From Acidimicrobiales bacterium (GTDB lineage Bacteria; Actinomycetota; Acidimicrobiia; Acidimicrobiales; MedAcidi-G1), in the NCBI GenBank assembly GCA_029577135.1, contig JARQPW010000004.1, positions 29,706-93,705 of the forward strand: a stretch of 64,000 nt of DNA, in the 5' to 3' direction. Numbering within the stretch: the first letter of the stretch is position 1; each line of letters opens with the position of its first letter. Positions 8,047-15,345 of the stretch are shown here, piece after piece. A program made the translations under genes and the position numbers. A model generated the notes under the pieces. That model searched no databases and was not told where the DNA came from. It saw nothing but the letters and a program-made list of their open reading frames with translations.

Positions 8047-8996
8047 AGGATTCCCAGCCACTTCACGAGCGCCGCCCGCTGTGTGCCGGGGACGGCGATC
8101 GCGACGACAGCACCGGCGCCGTCTCCGGGTTCGTCGCCCGTCCAGGGACCGGAGACCGTGATCGAGGTCGAGTCGCCGACCGACTGGACGACGGTTCTGG
8201 CCTCCGGCTCGTCGCTGGTGCGCACGATGCCCTTGGCCCGCACGACGCCCCGGGGGCGCACCTGCCGCCAGAGTTCGAGGGTCGCCCGGGGCACGGGGTG
8301 CGCCAGGGGCAGCGAACAGGTGACGTGGTCGGCATGGGCTGCGTGGCCGACCGGCCCGTGGACACCGGTGACCGGCTCCATCCCGAACAGCAGCGTGGGG
8401 TCGACGGGGGAGCGGAGCACCGGGGCCGCCGAGAGGTCGGCCAGTGCGCGCTCGGCGGCGCTTAAGCCGTCGGGGGCGAGCAGGTCGCCGTGGGTGAGCA
8501 GCAGAAGGTCGGCGTCGGCGACCTGTCCGGCGACCGTCTGGCCGATGCGGGGGTCGGCGAGTTGTACGCGGACCCGGGAACCGTCGACCACGACGAGCAC
8601 GCCGTCGGGGCTGAAGCCGGGGGTCTTCGCCCACTGTGCGACCTTCCCCGGTTCGCCGACTCCGCTCACCTCGACCACGACCCGGTCCAGGCGGTCGGCC
8701 ATGGTCCGGACCCGGTCGAGGGCGGTCGCGAACCCGTCGGCCAGGGAGCAGCACACGCAGCCGTTGGCAAGGGAGATCACGTTGCCTTGTTTGCCTTGTT
8801 TGCCTTGTTTGCCTTGTTTGCCTTGTTCCGCGGCGAGCAACGCCTCGTCGATGCCGATCTCGCCGAAGTCGTTGACGAGTACGGCGATGCACTGGCCCTG
8901 CGGGTCGTTGAGCAGGGTGTTGATGAGCGTGGTCTTGCCGGCGCCGAGGTATCCCCCGACCACCAGGAGGGGGAGGCGCTGTTGCCGGGTGTCCAT
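8043..8996 (-). CDS. CobW/G3E-family GTPase (metal chaperone or insertase type)
   Basis: This is a 317 aa member of the G3E GTPase family (CobW, YjiA, ZNG1), which deliver or insert metals such as zinc or cobalt. The N-domain shows the P-loop GYLGAGKTTLINTLL, VNDFGEIGID, the metal-site NGCVCCSL, VVVEVSGVGEP, and a degenerate NKxD region (LLLTHGDLL replaces the usual NKxD). A C-terminal CobW_C-like domain follows. Directly before NGCVCC a GKQ tripeptide is repeated, encoded by five perfect 9-bp units. The start at ATG 8996 is backed by AAGACT 6 nt upstream. Other G3E proteins do not have this Gly-Lys-Gln tract, so loop length may vary between strains. No cobalamin genes are nearby. Confidence 0.88.
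   Translation of the reverse strand: MDTRQQRLPLLVVGGYLGAGKTTLINTLLNDPQGQCIAVLVNDFGEIGIDEALLAAEQGKQGKQGKQGKQGNVISLANGCVCCSLADGFATALDRVRTMADRLDRVVVEVSGVGEPGKVAQWAKTPGFSPDGVLVVVDGSRVRVQLADPRIGQTVAGQVADADLLLLTHGDLLAPDGLSAAERALADLSAAPVLRSPVDPTLLFGMEPVTGVHGPVGHAAHADHVTCSLPLAHPVPRATLELWRQVRPRGVVRAKGIVRTSDEPEARTVVQSVGDSTSITVSGPWTGDEPGDGAGAVVAIAVPGTQRAALVKWLGIL
8782..8826 (+). repeat. Coding minisatellite, 5 x 9 bp (TTGCCTTGT) inside cobW
   Basis: Five identical 9-bp units run head to tail with no mismatches and keep the cobW frame (GKQ repeats on the minus strand). Perfect identity suggests recent expansion or slippage. Copy change in whole units would lengthen or shorten the loop by 3 residues without a frameshift. 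Confidence 0.95.
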
Positions 8997-9040
8997 ACGT
9001 GCAGTCTTGCGCGGGTCGGGGAGGATGGGCGCCGGGCGAC

Positions 9041-10699
9041 TCAGTCGGCGGGGAAGAGCCTTCCTCCGAGCATGGTTCCCCAGACGGGGACGTCGCGGAG
9101 GCCGGCCGGGTCGATGGCGAAGGGGTCGGCCTCGAGGATCGCCAGGTCTGCGTGCTTGTGGGGCGAGATGCTTCCGATCTCGTCGTCCATCTTGAGCTGG
9201 TGGGCGGCACCCAGGGTGATGGCGTGGATCGCCTCGGCCACGCTGATGCGCTCGTCGGGGCCGAGCAGCACACCGGTGGCGGTGAGGCGGTTGACCGCGG
9301 ACCAGGCGACGTGGAGGGATCCGAGCGGAGTGACCGGCGCGTCGCTGTGCATCGACAGGGGAACGCCCAGGTCGAGTGCCGTTCGGGCCGAGTTCATGCG
9401 GGCCGCCCGATCGGGACCGACGGTCGAGGATGCGTGCTGGTCGCCCCAGAAGAAAGTGTGGTTCGAGAACAGGTTGGCGCACATGCCGAGTGCTGCGATC
9501 CGGCGGTACTGGTCGGGGCTGGTGAGTTGGCAGTGCTGGACAGTGTGGCGGTGGTCGATTCTGGGTGTCTCGGCCAGCAGCGACTCGACGGCCTCGAGCC
9601 AGACGTCGACTGCCTCGTCGCCGTTGCAGTGGACGTGGATCAGGAGCCCGGCCTCGTGGTAGGGGCGCAGGATGTCGGTGACCTGTTCGGGCGGGACCAC
9701 CCAGATGCCGTTGCCGCCGTCGAGGTAGTGGGGCCAGCGGAGGCGGGCGGTCCACCCCTGGATCGAGCCGTCGATGACGAGCTTGACGTGTCCGAAGCGG
9801 AGCTTGGCGCTCGAGGCACCCCTGCTGGCGACGACGTCGGCCGCTGCCTGTTCGAGCGCCTCGGGTGTGCCGGGGACCGGCATGTGGAATACCGAGACGC
9901 GTGCAGGGAAGCCTTCCTGGTCAACCACCCAGCGAAAGCGCTCGATCTCGGATTCCTTGGCCGACTCACGGTTGCCGAGGTCGGTGAGGGTGGTGATGCC
10001 GGTGTTGCGGGCCTTGTTGCCGAAGTTCCGAAGGGAGTCCTCCGACTTCGTGCGGCCCCAGAACTTGCGGAAGGCGGTGCCGGCGAGGGACATTGCCGCC
10101 GGCTCCCGGAGTTCGCCGATGGGCCAGCCGGAACCGTCCTTGGGGACGCCGTCCATGTCGGTGTCGGGAGTGATGCCTTCTGCCTCCATGAGGGCTTTGT
10201 TGACCGTGGCCAGGTGGAGGCTGGCGTGCATCACGAGAATCGGGCGGGCGGTCGAGACCCGGTCGAGGTGCCTGGCGACGAGGCGCTCACCCGGGAAGTA
10301 GATGGGGTCGAGTCCCCAGGCCAGCAGCGGCTCATCCGGGCCGGCACCTTCACTGGTCATCCGGGCATCCGCCTTGAGCAGGCGCTCGATCACGTCGTCC
10401 ATCGATCGGCAGCCGGACCACACTCGGCCGTCGGGGCCCTGGCGGTCGAAGTAGCCGCAGTAGGTGTGCAGCCACATGCCGCCGGCCATTGCGTGGCAGT
10501 GCGCCTCTACGAAGCCGGGCAGCAGCGTGAACCGCTCGAGCGAGCCGTCGACGGTGGCTCCCTCGATGCGCTGCAGTTCCTCGACGCTGCCGACGGCGAG
10601 CACGCGTCCGTCGCGCACGGCAACCGCCTTGGCATCGGGTCGTGAGGGGTCGAGCGTGTGGATCGCAGCAGCCGTGTAGATCGTGGTGGGCGAAGCCAC
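9041..10699 (-). CDS. Amidohydrolase family protein (YtcJ-like, amidohydrolase_3)
   Basis: This 552 aa metal-dependent hydrolase has the layout of YtcJ/ExoP-like amidohydrolases. A small beta-domain (AAIHTLDPSRPDAKAVAVRDGRVLAVG) is followed by LLPGFVEAHCHAMAG, where the HxH metal ligands sit near residues 65-70, then IHVHCNGDEAVD, DHRHTVQHCQL and MHSDAPVTPLGSLHVAWSAVNR with the catalytic Asp. It closes with ADLAILEADPFAIDP, the returning beta-domain. The substrate is unknown. Relatives act on amide, carbamate or cyclic bonds. The start is GTG 10699, exactly 6 nt after a TAGGTT hexamer. The gene is monocistronic. Confidence 0.88.
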   Translation of the reverse strand: MASPTTIYTAAAIHTLDPSRPDAKAVAVRDGRVLAVGSVEELQRIEGATVDGSLERFTLLPGFVEAHCHAMAGGMWLHTYCGYFDRQGPDGRVWSGCRSMDDVIERLLKADARMTSEGAGPDEPLLAWGLDPIYFPGERLVARHLDRVSTARPILVMHASLHLATVNKALMEAEGITPDTDMDGVPKDGSGWPIGELREPAAMSLAGTAFRKFWGRTKSEDSLRNFGNKARNTGITTLTDLGNRESAKESEIERFRWVVDQEGFPARVSVFHMPVPGTPEALEQAAADVVASRGASSAKLRFGHVKLVIDGSIQGWTARLRWPHYLDGGNGIWVVPPEQVTDILRPYHEAGLLIHVHCNGDEAVDVWLEAVESLLAETPRIDHRHTVQHCQLTSPDQYRRIAALGMCANLFSNHTFFWGDQHASSTVGPDRAARMNSARTALDLGVPLSMHSDAPVTPLGSLHVAWSAVNRLTATGVLLGPDERISVAEAIHAITLGAAHQLKMDDEIGSISPHKHADLAILEADPFAIDPAGLRDVPVWGTMLGGRLFPAD

Positions 10700-10705
10700 G
10701 GCGGC

Positions 10706-10711
10706 AACCTA
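10706..10711 (-). promoter_or_regulatory. -10 hexamer TAGGTT for the amidohydrolase
   Basis: Minus-strand TAGGTT is 6 nt from the GTG start at 10699, giving a leaderless mRNA. Confidence 0.6.
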
Positions 10712-10813
10712 GTTCAGGAGTACGGAGGTGTACTTGCCGGGAGAGCCCAGAGAGCGCGTGGCAAGAATCAAGCAATCTGACCAATTGCCCTGTTCACGGA
10801 CTGGGTGCAGGCG

Positions 10814-11062
10814 TAAGGTCCGGGTATCCGAAGAGAGGAGGTGGTCCAGATCAACGGTGAACGATATGGGACCTCGGAGGTGGTCGGCCGCTAGGTCGAG
10901 TGATCCGCCCGGCGAATCCCCGCCGGCCACCCCTGAATCCTGACCGCCGGAAGACGGTCCCCTCCGGCAGACCAGGCCGGGTTCAGGTAGAGAAGCAGAA
11001 GTTTTGTTCAATAACGAGCAATCCCAGATGCGGGGGCGTGTCTCCACACGTCCCCGCATCGC
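10814..11062 (+). other. Unassigned small transcription unit (candidate sRNA or short-ORF mRNA)
   Basis: The 405 bp gap upstream of the 67 aa gene contains a promoter-like TAAGGT (10814-10819), a strong Shine-Dalgarno-like GAGAGGAGG (10833-10841) and, about 190 nt later, a terminator hairpin. Between them is a second imperfect stem-loop (CCTGAATCC at about 10931 pairing with GGGTTCAGG near 10980, around an inner CCGCCGG/CCGGCAG arm). Short frames follow the SD: a 17 codon frame from GTG 10841, and a 28 codon frame from GTG 10857 ending at 10943. Neither resembles a protein I know. The parts suggest a short independent transcript, but whether it acts as RNA or peptide cannot be told. Confidence 0.4.
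11027..11060 (+). terminator. Strong intrinsic-terminator-like hairpin
   Basis: A 15-bp stem with a single G-U pair (GATGCGGGGGCGTGT against ACACGTCCCCGCATC) encloses a CTCC loop. It is followed by a weakly T-rich stretch (GTTGGTTCCTT). It sits just before the next gene's promoter, so it separates the upstream small unit from it. Confidence 0.7.
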
Positions 11063-11091
11063 GTGTTGGTTCCTTGATCAGGCGCGCCGAG

Positions 11092-11097
11092 TACTCT
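11092..11097 (+). promoter_or_regulatory. -10 hexamer TACTCT for the 67 aa gene
   Basis: TACTCT is 7 nt upstream of ATG 11105 and just downstream of the terminator hairpin, so a new transcript begins here. Confidence 0.55.
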
Positions 11098-11104
11098 CCT
11101 GGCG

Positions 11105-11308
11105 ATGAAGCGCCCGACGTCATTCGCCCACCATCGCTATCTTGGCGACAAGCGCACCCAGCAGGTCTACGACCTCGATGAGGTCGCCGACGAGGACGCC
11201 ATGTCCGTGGTGCTCGACGAACTCATGTCCAGCGACGCATTCCTCTGTTTCGGCCCGGACACCCTCGCCGAGGCCCGCAACCGCGGCTACAAGTTGCAGA
11301 AGGTCTAG
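11105..11308 (+). CDS. Small conserved-looking hypothetical protein, 67 aa
   Basis: This is a 67 aa soluble protein with no recognised domain. The N-terminus is basic (MKRPTSFAHHRYLGDKRTQQVYDLDE), the middle acidic (VADEDAMSVVLDELMSSDAFLCFGPDTL), and the C-terminus basic (AEARNRGYKLQKV). It has good start context (TACTCT 7 nt upstream). It lies 20 bp before the cupin gene, so the two probably share a transcript, and a regulatory or accessory role to the cupin is possible. The function is unknown. Confidence 0.65.
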   Translation: MKRPTSFAHHRYLGDKRTQQVYDLDEVADEDAMSVVLDELMSSDAFLCFGPDTLAEARNRGYKLQKV

Positions 11309-11328
11309 GCCGGAGAACTGGACCCGGC

Positions 11329-11958
11329 TTGATACTCGACGAACTCCGGGGCTTGTTCAGCGCCCTGGCGCGCTTCTACGACGAGCAGGCGACACACGCA
11401 GGCCCGGCGATGTTGGCGCAGGTCGCTGAAGAACTGGCCCGGGTCGCAGTCGGCGACATCACCGTTCCAGAGCCGGCACCCCTTCCGGCCACGCAGCTGA
11501 TCGAGCGACTCGATCCGGGTGCCGATCCCGTGCTCGGAGGGTTCCTGGGGCTGGCCGATGGGCTGGCCTGGACGCAGACGGCGGCGTACGCCGAGACGCT
11601 GTCATCCCATTTCCTCGACAACTACGGCTACGTGCGCTTGGTGGGCCCGACCGCGACGGCCTTGGTCAGCAGCACACGCGTGGCCGTTGGCGTGGGGGTG
11701 TGGGGCTCGGGGCTGTACTACCCCCGGCACACCCATCCGGCCGAGGAGGCGTACCACGTGCTCGCCGGCGATGTGGGCTTCAGCGGCGCCGACGGCGTGC
11801 GCCGGGAACTACACCCGGGAGACTGCGCCCACAACGCCCCCTATGAACCGCACGAACTGTGGTTCGGTGCACCCGGGGAGGATCCCGACCGGTCTCCGCC
11901 CTGTGTGCTGTTGTGGGCCTGGGTCGGCGAGATCGGCGTGGACGCGCGGCTCGTGTAG
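11329..11958 (+). CDS. Cupin of the dimethylsulfoniopropionate (DMSP) lyase family (putative)
   Basis: This is a 209 aa cupin-fold protein. Its core motif Y-Y-P-R-H-T-H-P-A-E-E-A-Y (about residues 125-137) gives the pattern Y-x2-H-x-H-x3-E-x-Y. The second cupin motif, LHPGDCAHNAPYEPHELWFG, supplies a further His. This arrangement is that of DddL/DddQ-type DMSP lyases, which cleave DMSP to dimethyl sulfide and acrylate using a bound metal. The helical N-terminal third also fits that family's length (about 200-230 aa). The start is probably TTG 11329. An in-frame ATG at 11407 would remove part of the N-domain. It is preceded by a 67 aa gene. No acrylate-processing genes adjoin it, so activity is inferred from motif only. 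Confidence 0.65.
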   Translation: MILDELRGLFSALARFYDEQATHAGPAMLAQVAEELARVAVGDITVPEPAPLPATQLIERLDPGADPVLGGFLGLADGLAWTQTAAYAETLSSHFLDNYGYVRLVGPTATALVSSTRVAVGVGVWGSGLYYPRHTHPAEEAYHVLAGDVGFSGADGVRRELHPGDCAHNAPYEPHELWFGAPGEDPDRSPPCVLLWAWVGEIGVDARLV

Positions 11959-11982
11959 GCAGGGGGGGCCGGGAGTGGGTTC

Positions 11983-14259
11983 TCAGGAGCCGGTCTGTTG
12001 GCGGATGAGGTTGAGCGCACTGCCGGCGTGGAACCAGAGGATCTGGTCCGCCGAGAACGTGTGGTTGGTGCGAATCGAGGAGACGGAGCCGTCTGCATGA
12101 TGGATCACGACCTCGACAGGGTCACCCGGGGCCAACTCGCTGAGGCCAATAAGGCTGATGCGATCGCGCTCGCCAATGAGTTCGTAGTCGACAGGATCAG
12201 CAAAAGTGAGCGGCAGCACGCCCTGCTTCTTGAGGTTGGTCTCGTGGATGCGGGCGAACGAGCGGGCGATCACGGCTCTGGCGCCCCGAAAGCGGGGCTC
12301 CATGGCGGCATGCTCGCGTGACGAGCCCTCGCCCATGTTCTCGTCGCCGATGGCGACCCACTCGATGCCGGCCTCGTGGTATCGCCTGGCGATCTCGGGG
12401 TAGGGGCGGCGCTCGTCGTCGGTGACGTCGAGGCCGATGCCGACCTCGCCTCCGTGGGCGTTGACGGCGCCCATGTAGACGTTGCCGGAGATGTTCTCGA
12501 GGTGGCCGCGGTAGCGCAGCCAGGGGCCGGCCATCGAGATGTGGTCGGTGGTGCACTTGCCCTGCGCCTTGACCAGCACGGGCAGGTCGGCGAGGTCCTC
12601 GCCGTTCCACGCCGGGAAGGGGGTGAGCACCTGGAGGCGCTCGCTGGTGGGCGACACCACGACCTCGATGTCGCTGCCGTCCTCGGGCGGGGCCTGGAAG
12701 GTGTCGGCACCCGGGTCGAAGCCCTGCGCCGGGAGTTCCTCTCCGGTGCCGACGGTGAGGCGGACCTCCTCGCCGGCGTCGTTGGTGATCGTGTCGTTTG
12801 CCGGGTCGAAGTCGAGGTGGCCGGCCAGCGTGAGGGCGATCACCGTCTCGGGGGACGTCACGAAGGCGTGGGTGGACGCGTAGCCGTCGTTGCGCTTCGG
12901 GAAGTTGCGGTTGTAGCTGGTGACTATCGAGTTGGGGACGCCGTCCTCGACGTCCTGGCGGTCCCACTGGCCGATGCACGGCCCGCAGGCGTTGGCCAAC
13001 ACCGTGGCGCCCAGCGCCTCGAAGTCGGCCAGCAGGCCGTCGCGCTCGATGGTGGCCCGCACCTGCTCGGAGCCGGGGGTGACCAGCAGGGGCACCTTGC
13101 AGGAGACGCCCTTGGCGATGGCGTCGCGGGCGATGCTGGCAGCCCGGGTGATGTCCTCGTAGGAGGAGTTGGTGCAGGACCCGATCAGGCCGGCGCTGAC
13201 CTCGAGCGGCCAGCCGTTGGCCCGGGCCTCGTCGCCCAGGTCGGCCACGGGGCGGGACAGGTCGGGAGTGTAGGGGCCGTTGATGTGGGGCGACAGGGTC
13301 GAGAGGTCGATCTCGATGATCTGGTCGAAGTAGGCGCCGGGGTCGGCCTCGACCTCGGCGTCGGCCCGCAGGTGGTGGGCGACGGCCTCGGCGGCGTCGG
13401 CGACGGCCTCGCGGCCGGTGGCCTTGAGGTAGCGGCCGACGGCGTCGTCGTAGGCGAACAGCGACGTGGTGGCGCCGATCTCGGCACCCATGTTGCAGAT
13501 GGTGCCCTTGCCGGTTGCGGACAGGCTGCGGGCGCCGGGTCCGAAGTACTCGACGATGGCGCCGGTGCCACCCTTCACGGTGAGGATCTGGGCGACCTTG
13601 AGGATGACGTCCTTCGGGGCGGCCCAGCCGTTCAACTCGCCGGTGAGGTGGACGCCGATGAGCCGGGGCCACCTGAAGTTCCACGGGAAGCCGGCCATGA
13701 CGTCGACGGCGTCGGCGCCGCCCACGCCGATGGCGACCATGCCGAGGCCGCCGGCGTTCGGGGTGTGGCTGTCGGTGCCGATCATCATCCCGCCGGGGAA
13801 GGCGTACTGTTCGAGCACGACCTGGTGGATGATGCCCGAGCCGGGCTTCCAGAAGCCGGCGCCGTAGCGGGCACACACGGACTCGAGGAAGTCGTAGACC
13901 TCGGCGTTGCCGTCGACGGCCGCCTGGAGGTCGAGCTTGGCGTTGTCGCGGGCCTGGATGAGGTGGTCGCAGTGTGTGGTGGTGGGGACCTGGACCTCGT
14001 CGAGGCCGGCGGTCATGAACTGCAGCCAGGCCATCTGGGCGGTGGCGTCCTGCATGGCCACTCGATCGGGCCGCATGTCGACGTACGACTCGCCGCGTTC
14101 GAGATCGGTGGTCGTCGGGTCGTCGAGGTGGTTGACAAGGACCTTCTCGGCCAGCGTCAGCGCCCGTCCGAAGTGCGCCCGGCCCGCCGCGATGCGCTCG
14201 TCGAGCGTGGAGTAGACGCCCTGGATGAGTTCGATCGGCGTGCTGGCGGCGACGGGCAT
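11983..14259 (-). CDS. acn: Aconitate hydratase (mitochondrial-type aconitase)
   Basis: This TCA-cycle 4Fe-4S enzyme isomerises citrate and isocitrate. The 758 aa protein has cluster Cys residues in [12 protein letters not shown] and in ACGPCIGQW, the substrate-binding [28 protein letters not shown], and the C-terminal swivel-domain motifs [20 protein letters not shown] and [19 protein letters not shown]. The size (about 750-780 aa) and TDSHTPN context match the mitochondrial/bacterial Aco2 type rather than the about 900 aa AcnA. The ATG at 14259 has AGAGGAG about 14 nt upstream, a long spacing, and a TAGCCT hexamer about 75 nt upstream, implying a short leader. It is convergent with the cupin gene. 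Confidence 0.95.
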   Translation of the reverse strand: MPVAASTPIELIQGVYSTLDERIAAGRAHFGRALTLAEKVLVNHLDDPTTTDLERGESYVDMRPDRVAMQDATAQMAWLQFMTAGLDEVQVPTTTHCDHLIQARDNAKLDLQAAVDGNAEVYDFLESVCARYGAGFWKPGSGIIHQVVLEQYAFPGGMMIGTDSHTPNAGGLGMVAIGVGGADAVDVMAGFPWNFRWPRLIGVHLTGELNGWAAPKDVILKVAQILTVKGGTGAIVEYFGPGARSLSATGKGTICNMGAEIGATTSLFAYDDAVGRYLKATGREAVADAAEAVAHHLRADAEVEADPGAYFDQIIEIDLSTLSPHINGPYTPDLSRPVADLGDEARANGWPLEVSAGLIGSCTNSSYEDITRAASIARDAIAKGVSCKVPLLVTPGSEQVRATIERDGLLADFEALGATVLANACGPCIGQWDRQDVEDGVPNSIVTSYNRNFPKRNDGYASTHAFVTSPETVIALTLAGHLDFDPANDTITNDAGEEVRLTVGTGEELPAQGFDPGADTFQAPPEDGSDIEVVVSPTSERLQVLTPFPAWNGEDLADLPVLVKAQGKCTTDHISMAGPWLRYRGHLENISGNVYMGAVNAHGGEVGIGLDVTDDERRPYPEIARRYHEAGIEWVAIGDENMGEGSSREHAAMEPRFRGARAVIARSFARIHETNLKKQGVLPLTFADPVDYELIGERDRISLIGLSELAPGDPVEVVIHHADGSVSSIRTNHTFSADQILWFHAGSALNLIRQQTGS

Positions 14260-14337
14260 GGGGTGGAAGGAACTCCTCTGTGGGACGGATGGACGGGGCC
14301 AGGAGACCGGGTCTGGGACGCCGATGTCCCTCCCCTG

Positions 14338-14343
14338 AGGCTA
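14338..14343 (-). promoter_or_regulatory. Candidate -10 hexamer TAGCCT for aconitase
   Basis: This is minus-strand TAGCCT in the 110 bp gap after the plsC-like gene. It would give a leader of about 70 nt, unlike the leaderless genes around it. It could let aconitase be transcribed separately from the lipid operon upstream. Confidence 0.35.
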
Positions 14344-14369
14344 CCGGCGGGGACCAGGGCTCGAAGGGG

Positions 14370-15317
14370 TCACAACTCCGGCCAGTGGCGCTTGTTGCGC
14401 CTGGCCCGGCGGTCGCGGTCGCCCAGCGCCCAGACGCGGCGCCAGGCGCCGATGTCGGGGCCGGTGAGGTCCGGCGACGTGCCGGCGTGTGCACGCACCC
14501 TGGCCTGCCACCAGTCGGAGGTGGCTTCGTCCGCCAACGCCGCGACCGCGGCCTCCAGGCGGGCGGCGAACGTCCGTGAGTTCTCGTCCTCGCCGGGCAG
14601 CAGCGGGTCGCCGAACGTGACCGTGGTGCGCGACGGCTGTGGCAGCTTCTTCCCCTTGCGCAGGATCCGTCCCGTGCCCTGTAGGTGAACCGGCACGACC
14701 GGCACGTCGCACCGGATCGCCAGGTAGGCGGCGCCTCCCCGGAACGGCTGGCCCCACCCGTCGGGGCTGCGGCCCCCCTCGGGGAAGATCAGCAGGCTCC
14801 ATCCGTCGCCGATGAGGTCCGTGGCGAGTGTCGCCGACTGGCGTCCGACCTTGGTGCGCTCGATCGGGATCGCGCCCATGGCGAGGGCGGCGATCGAGCC
14901 GCCGATCCGGGTGCGGAAGAAGTAGTCGGCTGCGGCCCCGACCACCAGCCGGTGTCGCCACGGTTCGGGCACCGTGGTGAGCATCAGCGGTGTGTCGACG
15001 TGGCTGTGGTGGTTGGCGGCGAAGATCACCGGGCCGTCGAGGCCGTCGAGGCCGTCGAGGCGGTCGAGGCGGTCGAGCCCCTTGACGGCCGGGGAGGCGA
15101 CGACCGACATGACCGGTCGCATCACGCCCTCGACCAGCGCCAGGCGGGCCACCCGTGCCGGCTGCGAGCGGGCCCAGTCGGTTTCGAAGTCGGTCCCCGT
15201 GTGCCGCATGGGAGGTGGTGGCTCCACGCCGTTCGGCACCGGGGCGGCACGCAGCGGGAAGCCCAGTCGGGCCACCCGGGCCCTGGCCTTCGCCACCTGC
15301 AGTCGGACGTGGTTCAC
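14370..15317 (-). CDS. Lysophospholipid acyltransferase family protein (PlsC-like)
   Basis: This is a 315 aa member of the PlsC/1-acyl-glycerol-3-phosphate acyltransferase family, which transfers fatty acyl groups to lysophosphatidate or other alcohols at the membrane. Motif I is NHHSHVDTPL (HX4D), motif III is LIFPEGGRSPDGWG, and motif IV is VPVVPVHLQGTGR. Just before motif I the protein carries LDR/LDG tripeptide repeats from a 9-bp tandem repeat. The start is GTG 15317, 28 bp after the LarA-like stop, so it is the last gene of the FAR operon. Its acceptor might therefore be a fatty alcohol or related product, which is inference. Confidence 0.87.
   Translation of the reverse strand: MNHVRLQVAKARARVARLGFPLRAAPVPNGVEPPPPMRHTGTDFETDWARSQPARVARLALVEGVMRPVMSVVASPAVKGLDRLDRLDGLDGLDGPVIFAANHHSHVDTPLMLTTVPEPWRHRLVVGAAADYFFRTRIGGSIAALAMGAIPIERTKVGRQSATLATDLIGDGWSLLIFPEGGRSPDGWGQPFRGGAAYLAIRCDVPVVPVHLQGTGRILRKGKKLPQPSRTTVTFGDPLLPGEDENSRTFAARLEAAVAALADEATSDWWQARVRAHAGTSPDLTGPDIGAWRRVWALGDRDRRARRNKRHWPEL
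15034..15078 (+). repeat. Coding minisatellite, 5 x 9 bp inside the acyltransferase gene
   Basis: Five 9-bp units (three CCGTCGAGG, then two CGGTCGAGG/C variants) run in frame, encoding LDRLDRLDGLDGLDG on the minus strand between the N-terminal helix and the HX4D motif. The variant units are grouped, which fits stepwise duplication. Confidence 0.9.
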
Positions 15318-15345
15318 GCGCGCAGCACGTCCCGTACCGTCACCC

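Noticed and set aside
11092..11331. Riboswitch or T-box leaders at thrS, thiN or aconitase
   Set aside because: The -10 hexamers at thrS and the ABC-thiN operon sit 7-8 nt from the start, leaving no leader. The aconitase leader is short with no recognisable aptamer.
12376..14688. 770-codon plus-strand open frame opposite aconitase
   Set aside because: It is fully antisense to a complete aconitase, has GC-biased low-complexity composition (V/G/D-rich) and no recognisable domain. High GC makes such long antisense frames common.
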